A stretch of DNA of 64,000 nucleotides from Treponema sp. (GTDB taxonomy: Bacteria > Spirochaetota > Spirochaetia > Treponematales > Treponemataceae): the NCBI GenBank assembly GCA_024402475.1, contig JAKSTQ010000004.1, forward strand, positions 1 through 64,000, written 5' to 3'. The notes under the pieces are model-generated. The model made no database searches and was not told the origin of the DNA. It was given only the letters and a program-made list of their open reading frames with translations. Below, piece after piece: positions 8,528 through 17,686 of this stretch (position 1 is its first letter; the number at the start of each line of letters is the position of its first letter). The position numbers and the translations under genes are program-made.

Positions 8528-9184
8528 ATGAAAAAATTTCTTTGTCTTAGTTTTGATGACGGTCCCAATTATGATCCTGCTGATTCAACTATGAGTGATA
8601 TGCTGGATATTCTTGAAGAAAATAATGTTCCGGCTTCTTTCTTTTTAATAGGGAATAAAATTACAGAATCAAATAAGCCTGTAATCAGTCGTGCAATAAA
8701 ACTTGGTTGCGATATCGAAAATCATTCCTGGACTCATCCAAAAATGGCTGAACTTTCAAAAGAAGAAATCGCACTTGAATATGAAAAATGTGATAATGCT
8801 ATTTTTGAACTTACAGGGAAAAAAGCACAGTTTTTCAGACCTCCATATATTTCTGTCGGCAGACAGATGTACGATGTAATCAAAGTTCCATTTATCTGCG
8901 GGCTTGGTTGCAATGACTGGGATTCAAATTACGATGAAGAATACCGTTACAACCAGATGATGAATGATGCCCGAAACGGAACGATTTTCCTTCTTCATGT
9001 TATGGAAGGAAATTCACCGACTCTTAGGGCTGTTAAACGAATAATTCCGGAACTTAAAAATCAGGGATACACTTTTGTAAATCTTCCGGACTTATTTAAA
9101 AACTGCAATGTAAATCCTGATATTCAGTGTTCACTCTGGTCCGTGGCCGATAAAGATTATAATAACATCTGGAATAATGACTGA
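8528..9184 (+). CDS. Polysaccharide deacetylase, NodB fold (218 aa)
   Basis: A metal-dependent carbohydrate de-N-acetylase. The five NodB motifs are visible: SFDDGP with the catalytic base Asp and the metal Asp, HSWTHP with the two metal His, RPPY, the segment around CNDWDSN, and LLHV near the end. I start at 8528 (MKKFLCLSFDDGP) because the fold begins there; an in-frame ATG at 8489 adds 13 residues. No signal peptide is seen, so it may act in the cytoplasm or on an intracellular precursor. The TGA stop is followed in frame by 23 codons of protein-like sequence (see 9185-9256). The class is firm; the substrate is unknown. Confidence 0.85.
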   Translation: MKKFLCLSFDDGPNYDPADSTMSDMLDILEENNVPASFFLIGNKITESNKPVISRAIKLGCDIENHSWTHPKMAELSKEEIALEYEKCDNAIFELTGKKAQFFRPPYISVGRQMYDVIKVPFICGLGCNDWDSNYDEEYRYNQMMNDARNGTIFLLHVMEGNSPTLRAVKRIIPELKNQGYTFVNLPDLFKNCNVNPDIQCSLWSVADKDYNNIWNND

Positions 9185-9256
9185 CAGGAAAACTATGGGC
9201 TTTTTGCAACTTCAAGACTGTTCAGCGGTAAATGGATTAAAGAGATTATCAGATAA
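9185..9256 (+). other. In-frame protein-like extension after the TGA of the deacetylase
   Basis: Directly after TGA at 9182-9184 the same frame reads QENYGLFATSRLF and SGKWIKEIIR, then TAA. It looks like a natural C-terminus. Either a sense codon mutated to TGA, or the TGA is read through or decoded. Chance cannot be excluded for only 23 codons. Confidence 0.35.
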
Positions 9257-9270
9257 TTTGTGAGATTAAA

Positions 9271-10698
9271 ATGCCTGTGAAAAAAAAGATTACTATTAAG
9301 GAATTACAAAAGAAAATGGAAGGCTTTTCCCGCGACTTTTTTCTGGTTAATGTCAGAGAATATCGTAATGAATTTTTAAGTCTTTCATATGAAGAAATTA
9401 TTGAATCTCAGGACTGGCAGTGTTTTACTGGAAAAGTGTTGAATTATATAATGGTCGGTAATCTTAAAGAAGCATGGAACGGCATTAATTCCATACCGGA
9501 AGAAAAAAGCAAGTACCTGAAGTTATTAAAAATCGGCCTTACAATTGTTCATCCGGAAATTACATGGAAACAGTTCAGTACAATTATTAATTATCTTAAA
9601 AGTATTAATCAGCCTCTTTATTATGTTATCTTCACTGCAGGGCGACCATTCCTGCTTAATGGATTAAATGATTTTTCCCGCATCGGTTCACTCCTGCCAA
9701 AATATCGTGAACGATTTATTGATTATCTGCAGTATCTGTATCATAATTCTTTGTGTCCATATATCTATAATCTGTGTCTTGCTGAATATTATTATCAGAT
9801 TGACCGCCTGGTTGATGCAGAAATGATAGTCAGTTCGACGATAAAAAGATTTGATGTCGAAGGTGAACAGCGCATATTGTTTACTGCATTATATCTTCAA
9901 TCAAAAATTCTTCTTGCTAATGGAAATACTGTCAATTCTGAAAGCTTTATCTCTAATATTAGAAATCTTACCGGTGAAACAGGTACAGCAGAATTCAGTT
10001 ATAATATAGATGCAGCTGAAACCCTTTTTGCTCTTTATGAAGGAAAAACTGCTTTTGTAAATAACTGGCTTATGAATCGTGCTCCCGATGAATTTGCTGA
10101 TTTCAATATGCTGGATCTTTACCGTTATATGATAAAAATGCGGTGCTATATTGTAAATGAAAAATATACTGCCGTTATTGCTCTTGCAGAACGCCTGCGT
10201 CCGTTACTTATTGAAGGCAGGCGATTTATGGATTTATGTGAACTTGATCTTCTTGTCAGCATCAGTTTATATGATTCAGGGAAAGAGGAAGAAGCATTTG
10301 AAGCTTTAAGGCGTTCTCTTAAAATTGCACGGTTGCATCGTTATTACCGTCTTATTGCCGATGAAGGTGAACCTATTCTTCGCGTTTTAATTGCTTATAC
10401 AAAACATAGAGGCGAAAATCCATTCCTTCTTCAGCTGGTGAAGACTACCCGTTCCATGGCAATCAAACATCCGTTATACCTGAAAAAAGGCTGCAAAGCA
10501 CAGGAATCACTAACTCCTATGGAACTTGATATTCTGTCACTTTTGCAGCAGGGAAAAACAAAAGAAGAAATAGCTGACTTTTTTTTTATTAGTATTAATA
10601 CCGTAAAATTTCATATTAAAAATATTTATACAAAGTTGAATGCAAGCAGTGCAACTCAGGCAATCTGGAATGCAAGAATGCTGGGCGTGATCAATTAA
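9271..10698 (+). CDS. LuxR/MalT-C-terminal-type transcriptional regulator with helical repeat body (475 aa)
   Basis: The last 60 or so residues are a LuxR-type helix-turn-helix (LTPMELDILSLLQQGKTKEE, then SINTVKFHIKNIYTKLNAS). The preceding 400 residues are helical and TPR-like (repeated Ala/Leu/Tyr helix pairs), as in the arm of MalT-type STAND regulators. No P-loop ATPase is present, so this is a MalT-like protein lacking the NTPase. It probably activates nearby surface-protein genes: the beta-barrel gene starts 83 nt downstream and a large lipoprotein follows. The DNA-binding class is well supported; targets and effector are inferred. Confidence 0.8.
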   Translation: MPVKKKITIKELQKKMEGFSRDFFLVNVREYRNEFLSLSYEEIIESQDWQCFTGKVLNYIMVGNLKEAWNGINSIPEEKSKYLKLLKIGLTIVHPEITWKQFSTIINYLKSINQPLYYVIFTAGRPFLLNGLNDFSRIGSLLPKYRERFIDYLQYLYHNSLCPYIYNLCLAEYYYQIDRLVDAEMIVSSTIKRFDVEGEQRILFTALYLQSKILLANGNTVNSESFISNIRNLTGETGTAEFSYNIDAAETLFALYEGKTAFVNNWLMNRAPDEFADFNMLDLYRYMIKMRCYIVNEKYTAVIALAERLRPLLIEGRRFMDLCELDLLVSISLYDSGKEEEAFEALRRSLKIARLHRYYRLIADEGEPILRVLIAYTKHRGENPFLLQLVKTTRSMAIKHPLYLKKGCKAQESLTPMELDILSLLQQGKTKEEIADFFFISINTVKFHIKNIYTKLNASSATQAIWNARMLGVIN

Positions 10699-10781
10699 TA
10701 TTTAAAATAACTAAAACCACCCTTTTGGGTAGGCAGTTCTTTTTTTATCTTTATTACAATCTGATACTGATAGTAAAAAGT

Positions 10782-11996
10782 ATGCCTATGAAGTTTAAGT
10801 ATTATTTATTCATTCTTCTGTTGTTTTTCTCTTTTGCAGCTTATTCGCAGGTAATTTTACAGCCAAACGAAATAAGGCAGCCCTTTACATGGACCAGTGC
10901 CGGCGATGTCTTAAAATATGAAATATTAATAAAAGAAATTGATAAAAAAAATAATTCCAGAGAAGTATTTATTCACGAAACAACCGAAGAAGAAACTCAG
11001 AATTGTTTTATTTATATCGAACCTGCTTTGCCGGCTGGAAAATATTCTGCTACCATTAAAGTTTACAATATTCTTGGTATTCTTGAAGATGAATTAACGA
11101 CTTACAGTGAATTTATTATTCACAAGGCGCATCAGCCGGAAGTTTTTGATGTTGAATACGTTCTTAACAAACGCAGCGTCATTTATCTTGATGATCTGGA
11201 AAATGACGGAATTATAGTTGTTAACGGACGGAATCTGTTTGAAATTGACCGGTCAAAGGAATCAATTGTTTATACCGAGTACTTTCTTACAAACGGGCAT
11301 CATATAGTAGAACCTGAAGAAATTCTTTCTTATTCTGAAAATAATCGAAGAGTTACAATGAAGTTTGATATGAAAAAACTTCATGTGGGTAAGTATTATC
11401 TTGTTGCAAGGGATGCGTCAGGACTTCATTCCGGCCAGACAGCTGCCAGCATACTTAATGTTAAATTTAAAAAGTCGATGGATGTCGATTTAAAAGCCGG
11501 TTATGTTTTTCCTGTTCTTCTGCATGATGAAACAATGAATAATTATTTAGGAACAAATTTCTTTCCTTTGAGCGGATATGCAGGCGTTTCGTTTATACCT
11601 TTAAAATTTCACTGGGGTTATCTTGGTATTGGACTTCGGGGATCTTATTCACGGATAAATGGAACTTTACCAGATTATACGATCGACGGGAATCTTATTT
11701 TCTGTCACGGAGTTTTTGTTCTTCATAAACCTTTTTTTAATCGCCGTATTATTCTTGAACTTCATGCAGGTGTGGGGATTACTTATTTCAGTGATTTTGA
11801 TTTTCATTATGACCACAATGTGAATTCGGATCCGCTTAACACAGTAAGCCTTTCTGTTGATGCAGGACTTTTGATTCAGTTTTATTTTAACAGAGGATTG
11901 TTCGCAGAAATTGGTGCTGATTATATTTTGACCATGAATCAGGATTTGACTATGGGAATCATTCAACCTACGGCAGCTGTAGGCTGGCAATTTTAA
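10782..11996 (+). CDS. Outer-membrane beta-barrel protein with N-terminal periplasmic domain (404 aa)
   Basis: A hydrophobic signal (MKFKYYLFILLLFF, cleavage near AYSQ) is followed by about 230 residues of fibronectin-like beta sequence. The last 160 residues have alternating aromatic/polar strands ending in a C-terminal Phe (AVGWQF), typical of outer-membrane barrels. I start at 10782 or 10788 rather than an upstream in-frame ATG at 10725, because the signal peptide then begins normally. The stop is 11 nt before the next lipoprotein gene, with an AAGGAG just upstream of that gene's ATG, so the two form an operon. The ligand or exported partner is unknown. Confidence 0.7.
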   Translation: MPMKFKYYLFILLLFFSFAAYSQVILQPNEIRQPFTWTSAGDVLKYEILIKEIDKKNNSREVFIHETTEEETQNCFIYIEPALPAGKYSATIKVYNILGILEDELTTYSEFIIHKAHQPEVFDVEYVLNKRSVIYLDDLENDGIIVVNGRNLFEIDRSKESIVYTEYFLTNGHHIVEPEEILSYSENNRRVTMKFDMKKLHVGKYYLVARDASGLHSGQTAASILNVKFKKSMDVDLKAGYVFPVLLHDETMNNYLGTNFFPLSGYAGVSFIPLKFHWGYLGIGLRGSYSRINGTLPDYTIDGNLIFCHGVFVLHKPFFNRRIILELHAGVGITYFSDFDFHYDHNVNSDPLNTVSLSVDAGLLIQFYFNRGLFAEIGADYILTMNQDLTMGIIQPTAAVGWQF

Positions 11997-12007
11997 GGAG
12001 TATCAGA

Positions 12008-14179
12008 ATGATAATAAAATTACAGAAATTAAAAGTGCTGTTGATTTCTTTCCTTTCAACATTAATTTTTATATCTTGTGAAAAATTTGTGATGCCTGAA
12101 TACAATGAGCCGGTAAAAAGTTATCTTGAATACTGGGCTTCGACTTGCCAGGTTGGAAAAGTAAATTTTATTTCCGAAAATGTTACAATTGATGATATTC
12201 CAAACCTATCCGCATCAAAGCCAATTGAAATTGATATCATTGCAATAAATCCTAAAAAGCACAGACTCCTTTGTAAAGAGGGCGGAAAAAATTTTTCATT
12301 AACAAATGAGTCTGGAACACTTTCATTTTCTGGTTATTCTGAAAAAATGGAAGATTCTTCTTTAGTAAAAATTACAGCAGTTTTAACAGATGAATCTGAA
12401 GGCCAGGTAATTACTCTTGCAGGAGGACTCTGGCCTGAAAACCGACAGGGCTGGCAGGAAGCTGAACTTAAAGATTCATTCAAAGAACTTTTTACTACTG
12501 TTAAATTTATTCAAAATACTCCACCTGACAATATTAAGAACCTTACAGTACCAGATTCGCTTATTAACAGGAAACATTATGTTTCCTTCGAATTGCCAGA
12601 TCAGTCACTAAATAGAAATGCCGGTTCAACTTATGAAATTGCGTATTACCTTAGAGAAACAGATGGTAATCTTTATTACAAAGGAATAAAAACACTTTCA
12701 CTAAGCGATAATAAAAATCCAGCTTCTTCAAATATTTTCTTTTACTACTTTGATGATCAGGAAGATAATCTTTCCTATGAATACACTGTACAGGTAAAAG
12801 GTCCACGCAAATTAAAAAGCGAACTTCTTTCAACCGTTCCTGGACTTGGAGTTAAAGAACTTTGTGAACCAGATATAACATTTGGTCCTGACTTTACAGG
12901 TAAAGCAGATTCAGAAGGTTATCAATACATCGAACTTCCATCTGGCAGAACTGAAGTGTCTTACAGCATTTCTACTAATGAAAATGATGCTGATGTTTCT
13001 GGAACAATAGACGGCATAATTTTCAATGGTGTTCATAATGGAACTCTGCCTATAGGCAAGCACACCATTGTTACAAAAATTGCAAAAAATAATTGCCGTG
13101 CAGTTGTTGTTACCAGAAAAATTAAGGTTGTTAAAGAACTGCAGAAACCTTCTGTAAATTTCTACAGTAATTACACACGAATCCATGATTCACAGGATGC
13201 AGAAGATACCCGTTACCGGGAATATGGCTGTTACAACATAAACCTTACTTTAAGTGGAACTGGTGTTCTGGATTTTGATGTAATAGCAGCAGATACAGAA
13301 GACAGTGTAAGTGTAAGAATAGATGGTTCTTCAATAACTTCTGATAGAAATCTTGAATTAGGTCCTCACATTTTAACACTCTCTGTTTCAAGACCGGATT
13401 ATATTACCCGAACGTTTACAGAAAAAGTATATGTTCAGGGAATATTAACTAATGCAGAAATTAATCCTGTATGTACATCTTTTTCAGGTGATAACTATGA
13501 ATTCAGTTATCTGACTTACGACAGTATGCCGGTGACTGTAACTGCAGGGAATATAGGAAATACTGTTGAGGTATTAGTGAATGACGTGCCTTCTTCTTTG
13601 AATTTTTCTCTTGATGCTGATAGTAGGAACAATGTAAAAGTAATGCAAAGCCGTCAGTATTGTAAGACACCGGCACCTTTAGTTAAGCAAATGAACGTAA
13701 AAATTAAACCGATTACACTGGAATTTAACAACCATACACAAACGGGAATACTGGATGTTTATCTTTCAGGTTTCAGTAGAAACGAGTTTGATTTAAAAGG
13801 TCAGATTAGAGTTGAATATAATTATTTACATACTTCCACTGGAAATTATGAACCTATGTCATGTCTTATATTTGGTTATGAAAGTGCTAAATATGGTGTT
13901 ACCCAAGGCAGATGGCAGAATTTAAATGATAGCGATTTGCGTAATCATAAACTGATATTAACATCTCCAAGTGATGAAATACGAGTGTCTATGGAAAAAG
14001 TACGACGAAACGTCGGCGGTGGCAGTGACGAACAGCTAGGAGGTGGAAGCAAGACTAAACTTCTCAGCGACTTAAAAATTGAAAGAGATGGAAATTTCTG
14101 GATTTTTATTTCAGATGCAATTACGGGTAATGGAAGGAGCATTAAGCCTAGAATTAAATTTACACCAGGGGAAGAGTGA
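12008..14179 (+). CDS. Large surface/periplasmic lipoprotein (723 aa)
   Basis: The signal ends in LIFISCEK, a lipobox with Cys near residue 25. The mature 700 residues are beta-rich, with repeated Ig-like or cadherin-like stretches and no catalytic motif that I recognise. Near the C-terminus is a Gly-rich, charged patch (VGGGSDEQLGGGSK). It is co-transcribed with the upstream beta-barrel gene (gap 11 nt, strong ribosome-binding site). The pair looks like an outer-membrane barrel with its lipoprotein partner, under the nearby LuxR-type regulator. Host interaction or glycan binding are guesses. Confidence 0.72.
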   Translation: MIIKLQKLKVLLISFLSTLIFISCEKFVMPEYNEPVKSYLEYWASTCQVGKVNFISENVTIDDIPNLSASKPIEIDIIAINPKKHRLLCKEGGKNFSLTNESGTLSFSGYSEKMEDSSLVKITAVLTDESEGQVITLAGGLWPENRQGWQEAELKDSFKELFTTVKFIQNTPPDNIKNLTVPDSLINRKHYVSFELPDQSLNRNAGSTYEIAYYLRETDGNLYYKGIKTLSLSDNKNPASSNIFFYYFDDQEDNLSYEYTVQVKGPRKLKSELLSTVPGLGVKELCEPDITFGPDFTGKADSEGYQYIELPSGRTEVSYSISTNENDADVSGTIDGIIFNGVHNGTLPIGKHTIVTKIAKNNCRAVVVTRKIKVVKELQKPSVNFYSNYTRIHDSQDAEDTRYREYGCYNINLTLSGTGVLDFDVIAADTEDSVSVRIDGSSITSDRNLELGPHILTLSVSRPDYITRTFTEKVYVQGILTNAEINPVCTSFSGDNYEFSYLTYDSMPVTVTAGNIGNTVEVLVNDVPSSLNFSLDADSRNNVKVMQSRQYCKTPAPLVKQMNVKIKPITLEFNNHTQTGILDVYLSGFSRNEFDLKGQIRVEYNYLHTSTGNYEPMSCLIFGYESAKYGVTQGRWQNLNDSDLRNHKLILTSPSDEIRVSMEKVRRNVGGGSDEQLGGGSKTKLLSDLKIERDGNFWIFISDAITGNGRSIKPRIKFTPGEE

Positions 14180-14272
14180 TACTTCAATAATTGATTCATA
14201 ACTGCTAAAATATTTTTGTAAGGAAATATCTTAAAAAATTTACGATTAGATTTTATCAGCAGGAAATTCAAT

Positions 14273-14941
14273 ATGAAAAAAAATATTCCTTTGTTAGTTG
14301 CTGCATCTTTTTTGTTGTTTGCCGGACTGTCAACAATTTTGATTAATGTATACATGTCTTCATATGCAAAGAAATATATTTATACAAATCTGGATGATGT
14401 TCCTGAAAAATATACAGTGATTGTTCCTGGCGCCAAAGTGTATTCCAATACAGTTTCGTTTGTCGTGCGGGATAGAATTGACGCTGCTGCAAGATGCATC
14501 AAAAACAAAAAAGCACAGCGGGTTCTTATTTCTGGTGATCATGGTCACAAAAATTATGATGAAGTAAATCAGATGCGTAAGTACATGCAGAAAGTTTACA
14601 ATACTGACGGTGATTTGATTTTTATGGACCACGCAGGTTTTTCTACTTACGAAACAATGTATCGTGCAAGAGATATATTCTGTGCAGATAATGCTGTTAT
14701 TGTTACTCAAAAGTTTCATACTGTCCGCTGCGTTTATATTGCAAGAAAATTAGGGCTTGATGCTGTTGCTTACGAAGCTCCAGAACTTAACCGCTTTTCA
14801 TTTAAGGTTCATTCAAGCTGGAATGTAAGGGAATATTTTGCAAGAGTGAAAAGTTTTTTCCTGGTAATGTTCAATGCACCGCCAACTTATCTTGGTTCAA
14901 AAATTCCAATAACAGGTACTGCTTCTGATTCGTGGGACTAA
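14273..14941 (+). CDS. SanA/YdcF-like (DUF218) membrane protein (222 aa)
   Basis: An N-terminal membrane anchor (residues 4-30) is followed by the DUF218 fold: VIVPGAKV, then RVLISGDHG, EVNQMRKYM and a TYETMYRARDIF segment, and a VTQKFHTVRC motif. The family (SanA/YdcF/ElyC) acts at the cell envelope; SanA affects vancomycin exclusion and ElyC affects the lipid II carrier cycle, while the chemistry remains unsettled. Length and motifs fit SanA best. It stands alone after the lipoprotein operon. Confidence 0.8.
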   Translation: MKKNIPLLVAASFLLFAGLSTILINVYMSSYAKKYIYTNLDDVPEKYTVIVPGAKVYSNTVSFVVRDRIDAAARCIKNKKAQRVLISGDHGHKNYDEVNQMRKYMQKVYNTDGDLIFMDHAGFSTYETMYRARDIFCADNAVIVTQKFHTVRCVYIARKLGLDAVAYEAPELNRFSFKVHSSWNVREYFARVKSFFLVMFNAPPTYLGSKIPITGTASDSWD

Positions 14942-14990
14942 CTGTTGATACATTTAGTAATTTGTATATATACTAATGTAGCTCTATTCT

Positions 14991-15137
14991 ATGAGCTATA
15001 AATTAAATTCTGAACAGCCTGTTTCACAAGTCAGTAATTCAGCAGTGGATTCTAAAAGTTCATGGGAATGTAAAAAGTGCGGAACAAATAACCCGGACTC
15101 TTCTGACTTTTGTCTCAACTGTGGAGCATATAAATAG
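14991..15137 (+). CDS. Small zinc-ribbon protein (48 aa)
   Basis: A short frame of 48 codons encodes a flexible Ser-rich N-terminus and a C-terminal ribbon WECKKCG ... FCLNCGA. This gives four Cys spaced C-x2-C and C-x2-C, as in RanBP2-like or rubredoxin-like knuckles. The gene ends 12 nt before the glycosyltransferase-like gene. No strong ribosome-binding site is visible, but a TATAT-rich promoter-like stretch lies just upstream. The Cys pattern makes a real gene likely. It could bind protein or nucleic acid; partner unknown. Confidence 0.6.
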   Translation: MSYKLNSEQPVSQVSNSAVDSKSSWECKKCGTNNPDSSDFCLNCGAYK

Positions 15138-15149
15138 GTTCTGATTAAA

Positions 15150-15986
15150 ATGAGTAATATATATTTTTGCAGTTTTGCTTCTTCTGATATGAAAAGATCT
15201 CTTAACCGGATTGGTAAACAGGCTGATTCAATGGGAATCTTTACAAAAAATTTTTTATATACAGAAAAACAGCTGCCTGAATATGCTCAAAAACGCTGTA
15301 ACGATATCATAAATGCAACCGGTACAAGAAGAGGATATGCATACTGGAGCTGGAAGCCTGTAATCGTTAATGAAGTTTTAAGTAAAGTTAATAATGGTGA
15401 TATAGTTTTTTATAGTGATGCAGGGTCTCATATTAATCCCCGCGGTAAAAAAATGTTTCTGGATATTATTGAACAGGCTAAGCTTCATAATATCTGGGCA
15501 ATTAAATTGTCCGGAGGTTTGACCAACTTAAAATATACTAAAGCCGACACAATCGAATATTTTAATAAACTGTATAATAGCAGCGGGCTTTCTGAAAAAT
15601 TCAATGATGTGTTAATTGATGGTCAGATAGAAGCTGGAACTTTTGTATTAATAAAGAATGACAAAACTGTACAAATAATGAAGCAGTTTGAGTCTTTGAT
15701 GAGTTTAGAAAACTTACATTATTTTGATGACTCTGTTTCAGAAAAAAATGAGGATCCTGATTTTGTTACACATCGTCATGACCAGTCAGTTTTTAGTCTT
15801 TTGCTTAATATGAATGATTATGCCTATGGTGATATTCAGGATTTCTGGGCTGCAGATAATGAAGGCTGGAATAAATTAAGAAGTTATAGTCCGATTCTTC
15901 GATTGAGGGATAAAGATAACAGTTGCGCTGTCATAAGATTTTTGAAAAAGTGTAAATCGAAATTAAGACAGATTATAAAAAAATAA
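15150..15986 (+). CDS. GT-A-like glycosyltransferase of a surface-polysaccharide type (278 aa)
   Basis: Residues about 55-100 read GYAYWSWKPVIV ... GDIVFYSDAG, a pattern seen in capsule/LPS sugar transferases with a DxD-like SDAG metal site. Further on is THRHDQSVFSLLL, resembling the conserved acidic/His segment of those enzymes. There is no signal peptide or membrane span, so it would act on the cytoplasmic face. The C-terminus is Lys-rich. The donor and acceptor sugars cannot be inferred. The family call is moderate. Confidence 0.6.
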   Translation: MSNIYFCSFASSDMKRSLNRIGKQADSMGIFTKNFLYTEKQLPEYAQKRCNDIINATGTRRGYAYWSWKPVIVNEVLSKVNNGDIVFYSDAGSHINPRGKKMFLDIIEQAKLHNIWAIKLSGGLTNLKYTKADTIEYFNKLYNSSGLSEKFNDVLIDGQIEAGTFVLIKNDKTVQIMKQFESLMSLENLHYFDDSVSEKNEDPDFVTHRHDQSVFSLLLNMNDYAYGDIQDFWAADNEGWNKLRSYSPILRLRDKDNSCAVIRFLKKCKSKLRQIIKK

Positions 15987-16040
15987 AATTTTTGTCAGAA
16001 AGGGTGAATCTAAAAAGCCTTTGATTTATATGCAAAAAAA

Positions 16041-16066
16041 AGCCGCTTCGTAATGAAGCGGCTTTT
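16041..16066. terminator. Bidirectional terminator between convergent genes
   Basis: AGCCGCTTC and GAAGCGGCT form a perfect 9-bp stem with an A-run on the left and a T-run on the right, so it can stop transcription from both the glycosyltransferase-like gene and the phosphofructokinase gene. Confidence 0.85.
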
Positions 16067-16085
16067 ATGTTATAGCAGAATCTGC

Positions 16086-17489
16086 TTATTTTTTCTGCTG
16101 CTGTTCAGGTGTTTTTTCAGCTTCTTTTTTAGCTTTGTTGATACGGTCCTGAGCTGCTGCAATGTCATTGATCATGAGGATTGGCTGGCCAGTTGCATCC
16201 AAAGCATCACGCCACAATGCACCTTCCGGGTCAACTGCGTTGCGTTTTGCTGTTACTGCCTTAATAGGAATGTGTACGAACTTCTGGTGAACGAGACCTA
16301 CAACCATCTTTGTTTTTCCGGCCATTGCAGCGTGTACTGCATTGTTTCCGAGGCGTTCACAGTATACAGAGTCAGAAGCAGTTGTTACTGCTGCACGAAT
16401 CTGGTAACCTGGGTCGATATATTTAAGGTTGATTTCGATTCCCTTTTCTTTGAAGTACTTGTTGATTTCGTCACGGAGGAATACACCGATGTCAGCAAGT
16501 TTTTTGTTTCCTGATGCATCTGTAGCACCTGTTGCCTGGAGAAGATCCTGACCTGCGCCTTCTGATACTACGATAACTGCGTGTCCGCGTTTAGCAAGAC
16601 GGCGTTCGAGGCAAGCGAGGAATCCGTGTTCTCCACCCATTTCAAATGGTACTTCAGGAATAAGACAGAAGTTTGTTTCGTGAGAAGCAAGTGTAGCGTG
16701 TGTAGCAATAAAGCCTGCTTCGCGACCCATAAGTTTAACAAGACCGATACCATTGATCTGGCTTGCAGCTTCCATGTGGATAGATGCGATTGCATCTTTT
16801 GCCTGCTGAACTGCTGTTTCAAAACCGAATGAGTGGTCAATGAAAAGAAGGTCGTTGTCTACAGTTTTTGGAATACCAACAACTGCACACTTAATCTTGC
16901 GTTTTTCAACTTCGCATGCGATGTCATAAGCACCGCGCTGTGTTCCGTCTCCACCGATGATGAAGAGCATATTGATGTTATCGCGTTCAAGGCAGTCAAC
17001 GATATCTGATGTGCGCTGTCCGCCACCGCGTGATGTTCCAAGGTAAGTACCACCAATCTTGTGGATTTCGTCTACGTTGTATGGATCGAGATCGATTGGA
17101 GCATAGCCTTCTTCAGGGAAGAATCCATGGTATCCGTAGCGGTAACCTTTGATTGTTGTTACACCGTAACGTTTGTTAAGACAGCGAACGATTGCACGGA
17201 TTACGTCATTGAGACCTGGACAGAGACCACCACAAGTACAGATTCCTGCTCTTACATGTTTTGGGTCAAAGTAGATTTTTTCGCGTGGACCTGCTTTTTC
17301 CATAAGGTTAGCAGATGTCAAATCATCTTCTGCGTCTGTATCAAAAACATTAATTGTATTACGTACGTAAGAATGATCTTTTACGTAGTTAGCACGGTTA
17401 TCACCGAATGTCTTTGAAAGTTCAATTGGAGATGTAACGGTACATTCACCAAGTGTTTCTATTGTAAAATCGTATTCGCTCTTAGCCAT
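16086..17489 (-). CDS. 6-phosphofructokinase of the long PPi/trypanosome-type clade (467 aa)
   Basis: It phosphorylates fructose 6-phosphate in glycolysis. The start at 17489 (MAKSEYDF) has AGGAGA at the right distance. Motifs are GGDGTQRGA (residues 179-187) and GIPKTVDND (with Lys208). In the family, a Gly at the fourth position of GGDG favours ATP, Asp favours PPi, and Lys in PKTxDND is typical of PPi enzymes. The Gly/Lys pair here is that of trypanosome and some spirochaete enzymes, which use ATP despite their PPi-type ancestry. Automatic naming as PPi-dependent should therefore be doubted. The enzyme class is certain; the donor is inferred. Confidence 0.9.
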   Translation of the reverse strand: MAKSEYDFTIETLGECTVTSPIELSKTFGDNRANYVKDHSYVRNTINVFDTDAEDDLTSANLMEKAGPREKIYFDPKHVRAGICTCGGLCPGLNDVIRAIVRCLNKRYGVTTIKGYRYGYHGFFPEEGYAPIDLDPYNVDEIHKIGGTYLGTSRGGGQRTSDIVDCLERDNINMLFIIGGDGTQRGAYDIACEVEKRKIKCAVVGIPKTVDNDLLFIDHSFGFETAVQQAKDAIASIHMEAASQINGIGLVKLMGREAGFIATHATLASHETNFCLIPEVPFEMGGEHGFLACLERRLAKRGHAVIVVSEGAGQDLLQATGATDASGNKKLADIGVFLRDEINKYFKEKGIEINLKYIDPGYQIRAAVTTASDSVYCERLGNNAVHAAMAGKTKMVVGLVHQKFVHIPIKAVTAKRNAVDPEGALWRDALDATGQPILMINDIAAAQDRINKAKKEAEKTPEQQQKK

Positions 17490-17526
17490 CGATTTCTCCT
17501 GAAAATGTAGGAATATATAGAAGATA

Positions 17527-17555
17527 TTATAAAGCACTGGGGCAGTTTATTCAAG
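17527..17555 (-). promoter_or_regulatory. Strong promoter of the phosphofructokinase gene
   Basis: On the minus strand TTGAAT, a 17-bp spacer and a perfect TATAAT stand 38 nt before the start codon. Confidence 0.7.
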
Positions 17556-17686
17556 AAGATAAGGCGCGTATATTGGAAAAGTTGAAAAATACCGGCTCCC
17601 GCTCAAATATGCAAAAAAATTATCAGAATACGAGAATTTATAGTAAAATTATCTGTATCTGATATTTCGTTCAGGGGAGTTTGTGC

